From assembly GCA_963815445.1 (NCBI GenBank), contig CAWFGV010000011.1, forward strand, positions 124,001 to 188,000: a stretch of 64,000 nucleotides of DNA, written 5' to 3'. Every line of letters starts with the position of its first letter. Within the stretch, counting starts at the first letter, position 1. The position numbers were made by a program, and so were the translations under genes. The notes under the pieces were generated by a model. That model did not search any database and was not told the origin of the DNA. It worked only from the letters and a program-made list of their open reading frames with translations. Of the stretch, positions 56,067 to 64,000 are shown piece by piece. This DNA comes from JANLYC01 sp963815445. GTDB lineage: Bacteria > Actinomycetota > Actinomycetes > Propionibacteriales > Nocardioidaceae.

Positions 56067-56288
56067 GTGTTCTCACCGGATGACGAGGATGACGACGTCA
56101 GCGTCTGGGACGTGGTGTTCGCTGCGGTTGGCTTCCTCGCTGGCTTCATTGTCGCGGAGATGTGGTTCGAGTCCTGGGTGTGGCGGATGGTCATCATTGG
56201 TGTGATCACCGCGGCTGTCGCGGCCGCGGCCAACAGGCTGCGGACGGCATGGCACCGGAGACGTGGGACGGGCTCCGAGGCATCATGA
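56067..56288 (+). CDS. Small acidic-headed membrane protein
   Basis: A 73-residue protein with a strongly acidic N-terminus (PDDEDDDV), two helices (about 14-33 and 37-55) and a basic C-terminus, so both ends should face the cytosol. GAGGAGG seven bases before the GTG at 56067 supports translation. No family recognised. Confidence 0.6.
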   Translation: MFSPDDEDDDVSVWDVVFAAVGFLAGFIVAEMWFESWVWRMVIIGVITAAVAAAANRLRTAWHRRRGTGSEAS

Positions 56289-56384
56289 GGGCCTGCCCGG
56301 TCGGATCCGAAGCGCCGCGTTCGCCGCTTCGTTAGCCCGACCCCGGAGTTCGACGCCGCGACCGATCGGATCACCGCGCTGCCG

Positions 56385-58052
56385 TCAGACGATGAAGTAC
56401 CCGAGCACGGGGATCTTGCGCAGCTCGGGAAACATCGTGGTCAGCTCGAGCGCATGTCGCGTCAGGCGAAGCACGACGAGTCCGCCGATGGTGCAGGCGA
56501 CCGCGGCCACGATGAAGCTTGGTCGCAGCGCCAGCTCCAGCAGGATGAGGGGCACGAGGACGACGCCGATCACGAGGTATGGCTGCAGAAACTTCATCCG
56601 ATGCCCCCCCACCTTCATGGTGCGACCGAGGACGTACTGGTTGACGATGTTCTGGGCGGCCATCGTGGCGCCGTTCGCGATGGCGGCTCCGGTGGCGCCG
56701 TAGCGCGGCGTCAACGCAAAGGCGAGGCCGAGGCTCACGACAGCGACGCCGACGTTCGAGTAGACCAGGAATCGCAGCTTCCCATAGACCTGGAGGACGT
56801 AGGTGTTGAACCCGAGCGCGATGCTGACGTAGTAGCCGATCGACAGCGCGAGCAGGACCGAGGCCGCCGAGGCGTACCGGGTACCGAACAACGTGACCGT
56901 GGTCGTGTGGGCGAACACAGACGTCATGACGAAGACCGGGAACGTCGACACCGCAAGGAAGTGCGACGTGTGCCAATAGGTGTCACGTACGCCGTCGTGG
57001 TCGTCTCGGGCGTGCAACCGCGCCGTCATCGGCAAGAACATGGTGACGAACGTCTGGTAGACGACCTGGTTGAGCCGCGCCGCCGGCAGCACGGCGCGGA
57101 AGTCGGCGACCTGACGGGCCCCCCAGTAGGCGCCCAGGATGAGCACGCTGCCGAGGTTGGTGGCAATGTAGACCAGCTCGCTCGTCAGGGTGGGAATCGA
57201 GAAGGAGAAAACTTCGCGGAACGGGATGATGATGTTGTCGCGGCGCAGGTGGTGGGAGATGCCGCGTTCTCGCAGAACCTGCCTCAGCAGGACCACGTAG
57301 ATGCCGATTCCCAGAGCACTCGTCAGGACATAGCCGAGAGCGAGCAGGTGCACGTCTTTCGTCGTCAGCGCGATGGCGACGACGACACCGAGCCGCAGGG
57401 CAGGGGTAACGATGTACTTGCGGAAGAAGATGGCCGTCGGTTTGGAGAAGACCGCGAACAGCGACACGAACACCTGGTCGAGAGCGTCGAGTGGAGCCAG
57501 GAACATCAGCACCAACAGCACGTGGATGGCGCGAGGCTCATCGAAGGCGGCGCCCAGCAGCGGACGGGAGAAGAGCGCAAGCGACCCCAGCAACAACGTG
57601 CTCGTGACCGCGATGGTGGCGCCCGCGAGCAGCATGCTGCCGAACATGCGGGCGTAGTCCTTCTTCTCCTCGTACGTCGACATGAACCGGCTGAGCAGCT
57701 TGCCCTGCCCCAGACTGAGCAGGATGCGTCCGGACGCCGTCAGCGTGAAGGCGTAGGCGAACACGCCATAGTCGGCTTTGCTGAGTGCACGCACGATCAC
57801 GACCTGCGTCGCGACGGTGAAGACGAGCGAGAGCAGCCGACCGACCAGCAGCAGCATCGAGCCCCGGACGTGGCGCTTGTTCATCTTCGTCGCGTCGACC
57901 TGCCGGCGCGCGCTGTCGGCGGCGACGTTGTCGGCCGCGGCAGCGTCTTCCGGCGGGTCGCCTTCCGGCGGATCGTCCTCCGGCGGAACGTCGGCCGGCT
58001 GCTCGGGGTGGTCGCGCATGAGATGTGACACGGACCGACGTGTGCGGCCCAC
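56385..58052 (-). CDS. Wzx-like polysaccharide flippase
   Basis: Membrane protein of 555 residues with about 12-14 helices after a 65-residue acidic, proline-rich cytosolic tail. The first helices (SMLLLVGRLLSLVFTVATQVVIVRAL, then SKADYGVFAYAFTL) are typical of the polysaccharide-export (MATE-like/MVF) superfamily that flips lipid-linked glycans. AAGGGAAGG five bases before the GTG at 58052 decides the start over an ATG at 58019. It is in one direction with the sulfotransferase upstream, 141 bases apart. Confidence 0.87.
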   Translation of the reverse strand: MGRTRRSVSHLMRDHPEQPADVPPEDDPPEGDPPEDAAAADNVAADSARRQVDATKMNKRHVRGSMLLLVGRLLSLVFTVATQVVIVRALSKADYGVFAYAFTLTASGRILLSLGQGKLLSRFMSTYEEKKDYARMFGSMLLAGATIAVTSTLLLGSLALFSRPLLGAAFDEPRAIHVLLVLMFLAPLDALDQVFVSLFAVFSKPTAIFFRKYIVTPALRLGVVVAIALTTKDVHLLALGYVLTSALGIGIYVVLLRQVLRERGISHHLRRDNIIIPFREVFSFSIPTLTSELVYIATNLGSVLILGAYWGARQVADFRAVLPAARLNQVVYQTFVTMFLPMTARLHARDDHDGVRDTYWHTSHFLAVSTFPVFVMTSVFAHTTTVTLFGTRYASAASVLLALSIGYYVSIALGFNTYVLQVYGKLRFLVYSNVGVAVVSLGLAFALTPRYGATGAAIANGATMAAQNIVNQYVLGRTMKVGGHRMKFLQPYLVIGVVLVPLILLELALRPSFIVAAVACTIGGLVVLRLTRHALELTTMFPELRKIPVLGYFIV

Positions 58053-58193
58053 CGTTTCCTTCCCTTGTGGCGTGTGGACGCCGCGGCCGGAGCCGCCACG
58101 TCGCCGGTTGGTTCCCCCTACGGCCTCGGATCCTGCCGACAGCCGTACCGATCCAGCATAGGTCTCCGGTGCCCGCATCGATGCCGATTTGCC

Positions 58194-59150
58194 TCAGTGC
58201 AGTGCGGAGTATCCATATCGCCGCAAGAGGGGCAACGTCGTCACCGCGACGGCGCGCTGGTCACGCTTGCTCATCGCGGTACGCCACTCCTCGTCGGCTC
58301 GAATCTTCACTGAGCCGACCGTGAACCGGCTGGGGTTGCCTGCCACGATGTGCCCGGGGTGCAGCCGGACCGTGTCGGCAGTCTCGAAGGGGGACGCACC
58401 CTCCTCGCCGAGGAGCCCCAGGATGGCGCCGAAGGCTTCCTCCGGGGCTGCACAGAAGTCCTCGTAGCGCAGGCGCAGCCAGCGCTCGGCCGGCACCTGT
58501 CGCCGCAGATATTCGGTGCCAAGGCCGCTGGCGTACCAGCGACGAACAGTCGACGGCAGGCGCCGGGTCCCCATCGTGTGGGTCTCGCCTCCGACCGTGA
58601 AGGTCTTCGCCCGGCGCCAGGAGTGGACAACCGCGCGTGGGTCCCGCACGACGTGCAGGACGAAGTGGGATACATCGGGCAGGCCTGCGGTGACGGCGGC
58701 GTCGTGCGGGCGCTTGGACGTGTCGATGACGACCCGGGCGTCGGTGGCGGTCGCGAAGGAGTGGCAGGCGAGTCCGGTGGCCGCACGTACCGTCTGGAGC
58801 GCCGGCCAGCTCGTCGGGCCGCCGGCGGCGCTGCGGAGGACCCGCGGCCGGCGGGACACGGCCGCGATCTCCGCCTGCGCCGCGATGATCTGCTCGATCG
58901 AGGGGCCATCGGCGCGCTCAGCCGCCTCGAGCTGCTCGGCGACCACGGGACCCCAGACGGGGCAGTCGGCGGGAGCCAGGCCACACGCACAGGGTCGTCG
59001 CTCGACGATGCCGCGCTGCCAGAGCCAGCGCAGCTCACCGGCACTCGCGAAAGCAGGCACCTCGCCGAGGATGCTGGCCAGGACCGTCGTGCCGCTACGG
59101 CCGGCGCCCACGACGGACAGCACCTTGATCGGACCTGCGGGCTGGCCCAC
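58194..59150 (-). CDS. PAPS-dependent sulfotransferase
   Basis: A 318-residue cytosolic sulfotransferase. The 5'-phosphosulfate loop is VVGAGRSGTTVLASIL; the 3'-phosphate site is VVRDPRAVVHSWRR; GNPSRF with IRADEEW is the C-terminal part. A cysteine-rich stretch (PCACGLAPADCPVW) near residue 55 is typical of the actinobacterial Stf group. GAGGAGG seven bases before the GTG at 59150 decides the start. With the flippase downstream it likely sulfates a surface glycan or glycolipid. Confidence 0.87.
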   Translation of the reverse strand: MGQPAGPIKVLSVVGAGRSGTTVLASILGEVPAFASAGELRWLWQRGIVERRPCACGLAPADCPVWGPVVAEQLEAAERADGPSIEQIIAAQAEIAAVSRRPRVLRSAAGGPTSWPALQTVRAATGLACHSFATATDARVVIDTSKRPHDAAVTAGLPDVSHFVLHVVRDPRAVVHSWRRAKTFTVGGETHTMGTRRLPSTVRRWYASGLGTEYLRRQVPAERWLRLRYEDFCAAPEEAFGAILGLLGEEGASPFETADTVRLHPGHIVAGNPSRFTVGSVKIRADEEWRTAMSKRDQRAVAVTTLPLLRRYGYSALH

Positions 59151-59281
59151 CTCGATGCCTCCTCGTTCGTTCGATCGCACCCGGTGACAGGAGACCCCTG
59201 GAAGGCTGGTCCTGCCTGACCGACGCGCACCAGCCTGTCAGATTTGGCTGCGCCACGACCGACGATCTATATCATGGCTGA

Positions 59282-60421
59282 GTGGTGAAGGTCCCTGGCA
59301 TGCTCGTCGAACGTTCCGACGACACCGCCCGCTCGAACGGCTCGCATCGCAAGAAGCGTCGGATTCGGCTCGTCTTGCTGGCGGTGCTGCTGACGGCGGG
59401 TCTGATTGTCACGCTCAGTTTTGTCCTGTTTCCGGACAGTAAGGACCCGGTCACGTTACCGCCCGTGACGCCTAAGCCCACCAGCGGGTACAACACGGCG
59501 CCGACCGACGCCACCGGCAGCCCGTACAGGGCCTTCGAGGCGAACTCGTGGTGGAACGCCCCCGTGCCGACCGACGCGCCGCACAACCCCGCCGAGTCGC
59601 AGATTCTCGACTACCTCCGCACCGGTCCGCAGAGTGGCGAAGGCTGCCTGCGGCTCGCCGGTGCGGATCACAACCCGTGGGGCCAACCGGTGTACTGGGC
59701 CAAGCCGGGGGACACCCGCTACAACCTGACCGGGCTGCCCGCGAGTCGTCCCCCGGAGCTTTCCGAGCTCCGGATCCCGCCGAAGGCCGAGCCGGCGAAC
59801 AACTCAGACGGCAGCATGACCGTGTACGACCTCAAGGCCGGCTACGTCACGTTGTTGACCGACGCCAAGTACGACGCCCGAACGGACACGTGGTCAGCCA
59901 GCGGAGCGACGGTCACGTACCTCGACTCCAACGGTCTGATCGTCGGGACGGGTCAGTCCGACAACCCACTCAACGTCGGCAGTCACCGCGGTAACAACGG
60001 TGCGACCTCTGTGGTGCGCCTCGACATGGTCAAGGCGGGCCTCGTCAACAGCGTTCTCAAGGTGGCGTCCGGTCCCGAGCTCGCCAATCGCGCGGTCTTC
60101 CCGATGACCGGCTCTGACGGTGACTACCTCGGCAACGACCCCGGCGTGCCGCCTGAGGGCCTGCGGCTGCGAATCAACCCGAACCTTAACCTCAACCGGA
60201 TGGGGTTGCACCCGCAGGCACTGGTCATCGCCAAGGCGCTGCAGCAGTACGGCATGTATCTCGGTGACTCCGGCGGCACGACCGCGCTCAAGCTCGAAGA
60301 CACGAGAAAGGAAGGTCGGGGGCAGCTGTGGGACGTGACGGCCGAAGACCTGTGCACGCTGCCGTTCACGCCGAGGTACTGGTCGGTGCTCCCCGAAGGT
60401 TATAACCCCAGTGGCAACTGA
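59282..60421 (+). CDS. Membrane-anchored extracellular protein of unknown family
   Basis: A 379-residue protein: short basic cytosolic head, one helix (about 28-50), a proline-rich spacer (LPPVTPKPTSG) and a large extracellular domain. The latter has conserved-looking blocks SWWNAPVPTDAP, GADHNPWGQPVYWA and GLHPQALVIAKALQQYGMYLGD. No catalytic motif recognised. Start uncertain: GTG at 59282 lies eight bases behind TATATC. It overlaps the next sulfotransferase gene by 11 bases, so the two are coupled. It may bind or modify the glycan made by this locus. Confidence 0.7.
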   Translation: MVKVPGMLVERSDDTARSNGSHRKKRRIRLVLLAVLLTAGLIVTLSFVLFPDSKDPVTLPPVTPKPTSGYNTAPTDATGSPYRAFEANSWWNAPVPTDAPHNPAESQILDYLRTGPQSGEGCLRLAGADHNPWGQPVYWAKPGDTRYNLTGLPASRPPELSELRIPPKAEPANNSDGSMTVYDLKAGYVTLLTDAKYDARTDTWSASGATVTYLDSNGLIVGTGQSDNPLNVGSHRGNNGATSVVRLDMVKAGLVNSVLKVASGPELANRAVFPMTGSDGDYLGNDPGVPPEGLRLRINPNLNLNRMGLHPQALVIAKALQQYGMYLGDSGGTTALKLEDTRKEGRGQLWDVTAEDLCTLPFTPRYWSVLPEGYNPSGN

Positions 60422-61262
60422 CGCCCCCGGCCCGAACTTCCTGTACATCGGGACCAGCAAGGCGGGCTCCACATGGCTGTTCAACGCCCTCGCGCTGCAC
60501 CCCGACGTCTACCTTGCCTCGAACAAGGGTCTCTACTACTTCGACCAGCACTTCGACCGCGGCCAGAGCTGGTACCTCGACCAGTTCGCGGCCGCCGACG
60601 GCACGACTGCGGCCGGTGAGATCTCACACAGCTACCTGTCGTCCCCGGAGGCGGCGCCGCGGATCGCCGACCTCAACGCGGGCATGCGTCTGCTGGTCTG
60701 CCTGCGTGAGCCCGTCGACCGCGCCTTCTCCGACTACCTCGACCTGATCAAGAACGGCCAGTTCGACGGGACCTTCGAAGCGGCGCTCGAGGCCCATCCT
60801 CGGTTGGTGCAGCGCGGGAGGTACGCCACGCACCTGGAGCGCTACCTGGAGTGCTTCCCGGTCGAGCAGCTGCACGTCGGGTTGTTCGACGAGCTGCGCG
60901 CCGACGCCCAGCAGTACGCCGACGAGGTGTTTGCCTTTCTGGGTGTGCCCCAGCTGCCGCTGCCGGCAACCGCGCTACGCAGCCGGATGCCGGCCGGAAA
61001 GCCGCGCAACAAGACCGTCGCGACCGCCGCCAAGTCGGCCTCCCAGGCCGTGAAGAGGCTCGGACTGCGGCGAATCCGCTCACGGGTCAAACGGTCTGTT
61101 CTCGTGCGGTCGGCGCTCTACCGGTCCTACACGGACGACCGGCCGACGCTCGACCCCACGACCGCGGCCGAGCTGCGCAGCGAGTTCGCTCCTGAGGTGG
61201 CCCGGCTGGACGCGTTGCTCGACGCACCGGTCAGCCGGCGCTGGGGTTACGTCTCGACCTGA
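60411..61262 (+). CDS. Sulfotransferase, heparan N-sulfotransferase-like
   Basis: A 283-residue PAPS-dependent enzyme of a different branch than the one at 58194. FLYIGTSKAGSTWLFNAL is the 5' loop and VCLREPVDRAFSDYLDLIKNG the 3' site. FDELRADAQQYADEVFAFLG completes the fold. The GTG at 60411 lies inside the end of the preceding gene. Likely sulfates the sugar polymer of this locus; residues do not tell O- from N-sulfation. Confidence 0.87.
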   Translation: MATDAPGPNFLYIGTSKAGSTWLFNALALHPDVYLASNKGLYYFDQHFDRGQSWYLDQFAAADGTTAAGEISHSYLSSPEAAPRIADLNAGMRLLVCLREPVDRAFSDYLDLIKNGQFDGTFEAALEAHPRLVQRGRYATHLERYLECFPVEQLHVGLFDELRADAQQYADEVFAFLGVPQLPLPATALRSRMPAGKPRNKTVATAAKSASQAVKRLGLRRIRSRVKRSVLVRSALYRSYTDDRPTLDPTTAAELRSEFAPEVARLDALLDAPVSRRWGYVST

Positions 61263-61310
61263 TGCGGACGTGACCGGCGGGCTGCGGTCGGCGGGGCTGG
61301 CGACGAGACC

Positions 61311-62673
61311 TCAGGCCTCAGGCCCCGATCTCGCCTGCAGCACGAGCTCACGCCGGCTGCTGGTGCCGTCGACATTCGTCGGATCCTCCGCGATGCTCAG
61401 GCTGCGCGACATCGCCACCATGATCAGCGCCATCCAGAAGAACTTGAACTCCAGGTTGGACAGGAACATCGCCGAGACGTACGTGCCGACCAGCGCGGCC
61501 AGCGGCGGCCCGCGCAACCAGCGCGGCAGCCGGAACGCCTCGACCAGGGTGATGCCGAGAACGGCGAAGAGCAAGATGAGCCCAGGCAGCCCCAGCTCGA
61601 TGGCAACCAGGAGGATGACGTTGTGCGGCTGGTAGGAACCGCCCTTGCCGACCAGGACCGCCGCGTCAGGGACGGTGGGCTGGGTCTCGGCATAGACCAG
61701 CGGGAACGCTTCCCAGCCGGCGCCGAGCGGGCAGTACTTCGGGCAAGCCGCGGCTCCGACTCGCCAGATGTCCGTCCGGCCCGATGACGACGACGTGGTC
61801 GACTGCACGTTCGGCGAGACCGAACGGGTGGAGGAAGAAGGCAATCGCGCCGAAGGCGACAGCAGCAGCCGCGTAGGTCAGTAGTCGAGCCCGACCCTGC
61901 TTGCTGGTGACGGCCATCGCCAGGGCGCCGACAATCGCTGCCAGGATGCCGCCACGCGAGCCGGTCATCACGATGCCGATCAGCAAGAGCGCGGCTATCC
62001 CGGAATACATGATCCGCGTCCGGGCTTCCGGCCGCGTCAGCGACCGGGACACGGCGATGAACAGCGGCAGCAGCAATGCGATGGCCTCGTTGTTGGCACC
62101 AAGCATGTCGTTGCCAAAGCGCGCACCCACGCCGGCCGCCTTGCTCACCGCATCGATGGGGAAGCCACCGAGCAGGAAGAGCTGGGCAAGGCCGTAGCAG
62201 GTCACGGTCACGCCACCGATGAGCAGCCCGTTCTCCGTCCTGGTGAAGATCCGACGGTCGATGGGGCTCAACGAGATCAGGATGTAGACGAGCAGCAGGC
62301 TTCCGAGCGACAGGAACCCGTTGGCCGAATGGACCGGGTCGAGGCTCCACAAGGTCGTCGCACCGGCCACGCCGAGCATCAACAGCCAGAGCGGAATGGT
62401 CGGCGAGAGCGGAACGGAGACCTTGCGGCCGGCGATGAGGGCGAGCAGGAGCCCGATGACCAGCAGGACGCCGACGATGGAGGAGAGCGTGGCGAACCGG
62501 GTCCACATCGACGCGTTGTTGCCCTTGGGCGGATGTGACAGCCCGAGAAGCGGCCCGAAGGGAACCAGCGCAGCGTAGAACGGAAGGGTGATGTCGAGAG
62601 GACGTCGCAGGCAGATGATGACCGGTCCGGCCGCCAGGAGGCCCACGACGAGGGCCAGGACATACGGTGACAC
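61311..62673 (-). pseudogene. O-antigen ligase/Wzy-like membrane protein, frameshifted
   Basis: Polytopic membrane protein of the O-antigen ligase family, which polymerises or attaches glycans outside the membrane. GGAAGG eight bases before the GTG at 62673 opens the first part with about nine helices. Near 61800 the frame changes. The other frame carries the rest: GRTDIWRVGAAACPKYCPLGAGWEAFP, the typical large-loop motif, and three more helices. Joined, about 450 residues, the normal size. Real loss or a one-base error cannot be separated here. Confidence 0.82.
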
Positions 62674-62829
62674 CAGGTGCGTCCTTCCCCCGGGGATAGC
62701 GAGGCCGTGACGGCGTTCTGTCCGCCGGCCGGCATGTTCCCCTGCATGTTACTGTGACCGCCCGCGGGTCGCGGGCTTTATGTGCAGGCTTTCAGGTGCC
62801 GAGCACTGAAGTCGTTGTGAGTGGGGACG

Positions 62830-63981
62830 ATGAGCAACAATGCCGACGCGCAGCGTCACGACAGCTTCGTGCAGGCCACCATCGAACTCGTCCGGACTCG
62901 CGTTCAACAGCACGCGAACACCTGGTTCCCGGAGCGTGCTGCACCTGGACAGGTCGACGTGCGGGTCCTCAGCGATCGTTCCCGCTGTCTGCTCCTGACG
63001 GCCCGGCTCGACGGAGCACCCGAGCCCGCTGTGCTGGCCAAGGTACGCCGAGAAGGGGCTGACCTCGTCCGCACGTCAACCCGGCCGCGCCTGCGGTCCG
63101 ACGCCGTCACTGCGGTCGAGCTGACCACCCTCGAGTTCGGCGGGCTCCGCACGATCGAGGAGGTGTTCGGGGCGGCCCGCAGCTCGTTCGGAGTCGTTCG
63201 CCCGCTGGACCATCGCGAGGGCGAGACGACGCTGCTGATGGACTTCGTCCGCGCCCCTACGCTTCGACGCGTGCTCCTGGACGCCAGCCGGTTCTCGCGA
63301 CGGATGGATCTGTCGCTCCGACCGACCCGGCGAGTGCGTGCCGGCTGGCCGGTGAGTGGCTGCGGGCCTTCCAGGACGCGGCTCCCGCCGGCGTGGCCCC
63401 ACCACGTCAGCACCGACGAGATGACGTGGTGCAGCAGTTCCACGCCTACGACGGGTTCCTGCGTCCTCGCGTGGGTGAGCATGCGCTGGGCCGACTGGCT
63501 GTGCGCGGAGCCGAGCTCGCCGCTGCCGTGCTGCCCGACCGGCTGCCCCTTGTCCTCGGGCACGGCGACTTCGCGCCGCGCAACATGTTCGTGGACTCCG
63601 GGCGGCTGGTGGTCTTCGATCCGATGCCGCGCTGGACCGTGCCGGTGTACGAAGATCTGTGCCGATTCCTGGTCGGCGTCCGCCTGTTGGGCATCCAGGT
63701 GCACAGCCATGGACTCGCCTTCGCCGCGAAGACCGTGGCGCAGTGGGAGGTGCGCGGCGATCCGGGGCTACCTCGGCTCCGGCGCCTCCGACCCGGCCGA
63801 GATCGCTGCGCTGCGCTGCTACGAGGTGTTGATCATGCTGGACAAGTGGTCAGCACTCGTGGATGCGCAGGGAAGTGGCTGGCGTTCCCGAGCTGAGCAG
63901 GCGTCACTGCGGCTGGCCGCCGGCTATGTGCGGAGCCAGGTCGAGGCGATGCTCCAGACCGCTGAGGCTGCGGCCACCTGA
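62830..63981 (+). pseudogene. APH/choline-kinase-fold phosphotransferase, two frameshifts
   Basis: Three frame segments form one kinase of about 380 residues. The N-lobe is read from the ATG at 62830 to about 63290. A second frame from about 63300 to 63755 carries GEWLRAFQDAAPAG, then the catalytic LGHGDFAPRNMFVDSG and VVFDPMPRW (metal Asp). The original frame returns near 63760 with GYLGSGASDPAEI to the stop. The shifts cancel each other, which could point to sequencing errors as well as to decay. Likely substrate: a sugar or lipid-linked sugar of the polysaccharide locus. Confidence 0.78.
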
Positions 63982-64000
63982 CCGAACGTTCCGAGTCGGT

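Noticed and set aside
56454..58028. 524-codon plus-strand frame opposite the flippase
   Set aside because: Antisense of a clear 12-14 helix membrane protein; extremely Arg/Asp/Glu/His-rich, as expected for a shadow frame.

Overview
The window is a high-GC, densely packed actinobacterial chromosome segment. This is shown by a WhiB Fe-S regulator, a GlnE/GlnA2 pair, a homodimeric-type pyruvate dehydrogenase E1 next to a DUF3052 gene and an AhpE-type peroxiredoxin, a FasR-fabD-fabH block, an RNase H/phosphatase fusion, a DUF222-HNH gene and frequent GTG starts. Gene content and style fit Micrococcales (Intrasporangiaceae/Dermatophilaceae-like), but the sequence alone does not fix the family. Gene order in the aceE-fabD block and the nif3-zinc ribbon-RNase H block matches that known from Mycobacterium, so the backbone is ancestral. 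Accessory genes are inserted into it.

Layout. 1-3204: fatty-acid synthesis block (fabH partial, fabD with an extra C-terminal barrel, fasR regulator). 3276-8223: accessory insertion between fasR and aceE (PHP phosphoesterase, HAD hydrolase, amylosucrase, DUF559-like protein) studded with tandem and inverted repeats. 8247-12583: aceE, DUF3052, ahpE, tRNA-Val. 12630-22429: a sugar-uptake locus (SIS-domain protein, then after a 29-bp palindrome GH9 hydrolase, ROK regulator, ABC transporter, GH4 glycosidase, BadF-type kinase), best read as amino-sugar or beta-glucan oligosaccharide use. 22488-25631: nif3, zinc-ribbon coiled-coil protein with an apparent CTG start, RNase H/phosphatase. 25869-33317: DHA2 efflux pump with divergent TetR and three operators, yaaA, a second MFS, TrpB2, an RNB ribonuclease. 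33429-33921: a secreted 10-residue-repeat protein broken by one base. 34002-34480: RNase P RNA.

34544-39345: topoisomerase IB followed by four genes that overlap end to end (PIG-L deacetylase, NodS-like methyltransferase, degenerate acyl-CoA dehydrogenase, family-2 glycosyltransferase), then Dps. The chemistry resembles the Nod-factor core steps (sugar transfer, N-deacetylation, N-methylation). I regard this as the best candidate for an undescribed system. 39392-49377: housekeeping (map, panB, nadE, glnA2, a GATase, glnE, whiB). 49933-52140: two GGDEF proteins, one degenerate. 52299-63981: a cell-surface polysaccharide region (deacetylase, secreted propeller-like protein, Wzx-like flippase, two sulfotransferases, a membrane-anchored unknown protein, a frameshifted O-antigen ligase-like protein, a frameshifted APH-fold kinase), interrupted by a decayed DUF222-HNH gene.

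Two themes recur. First, gene ends carry unusual repeats: 22-bp arrays in opposite orientation around one gene, near-identical hairpins around the next, and long inverted repeats elsewhere, several starting right at a stop codon. Second, at least six genes have TANNNT followed by exactly six bases and an ATG or GTG, the signature expected of leaderless transcripts. Four loci show frameshifts, three of them within the last 10 kb; either real decay or residual sequencing error could explain this.
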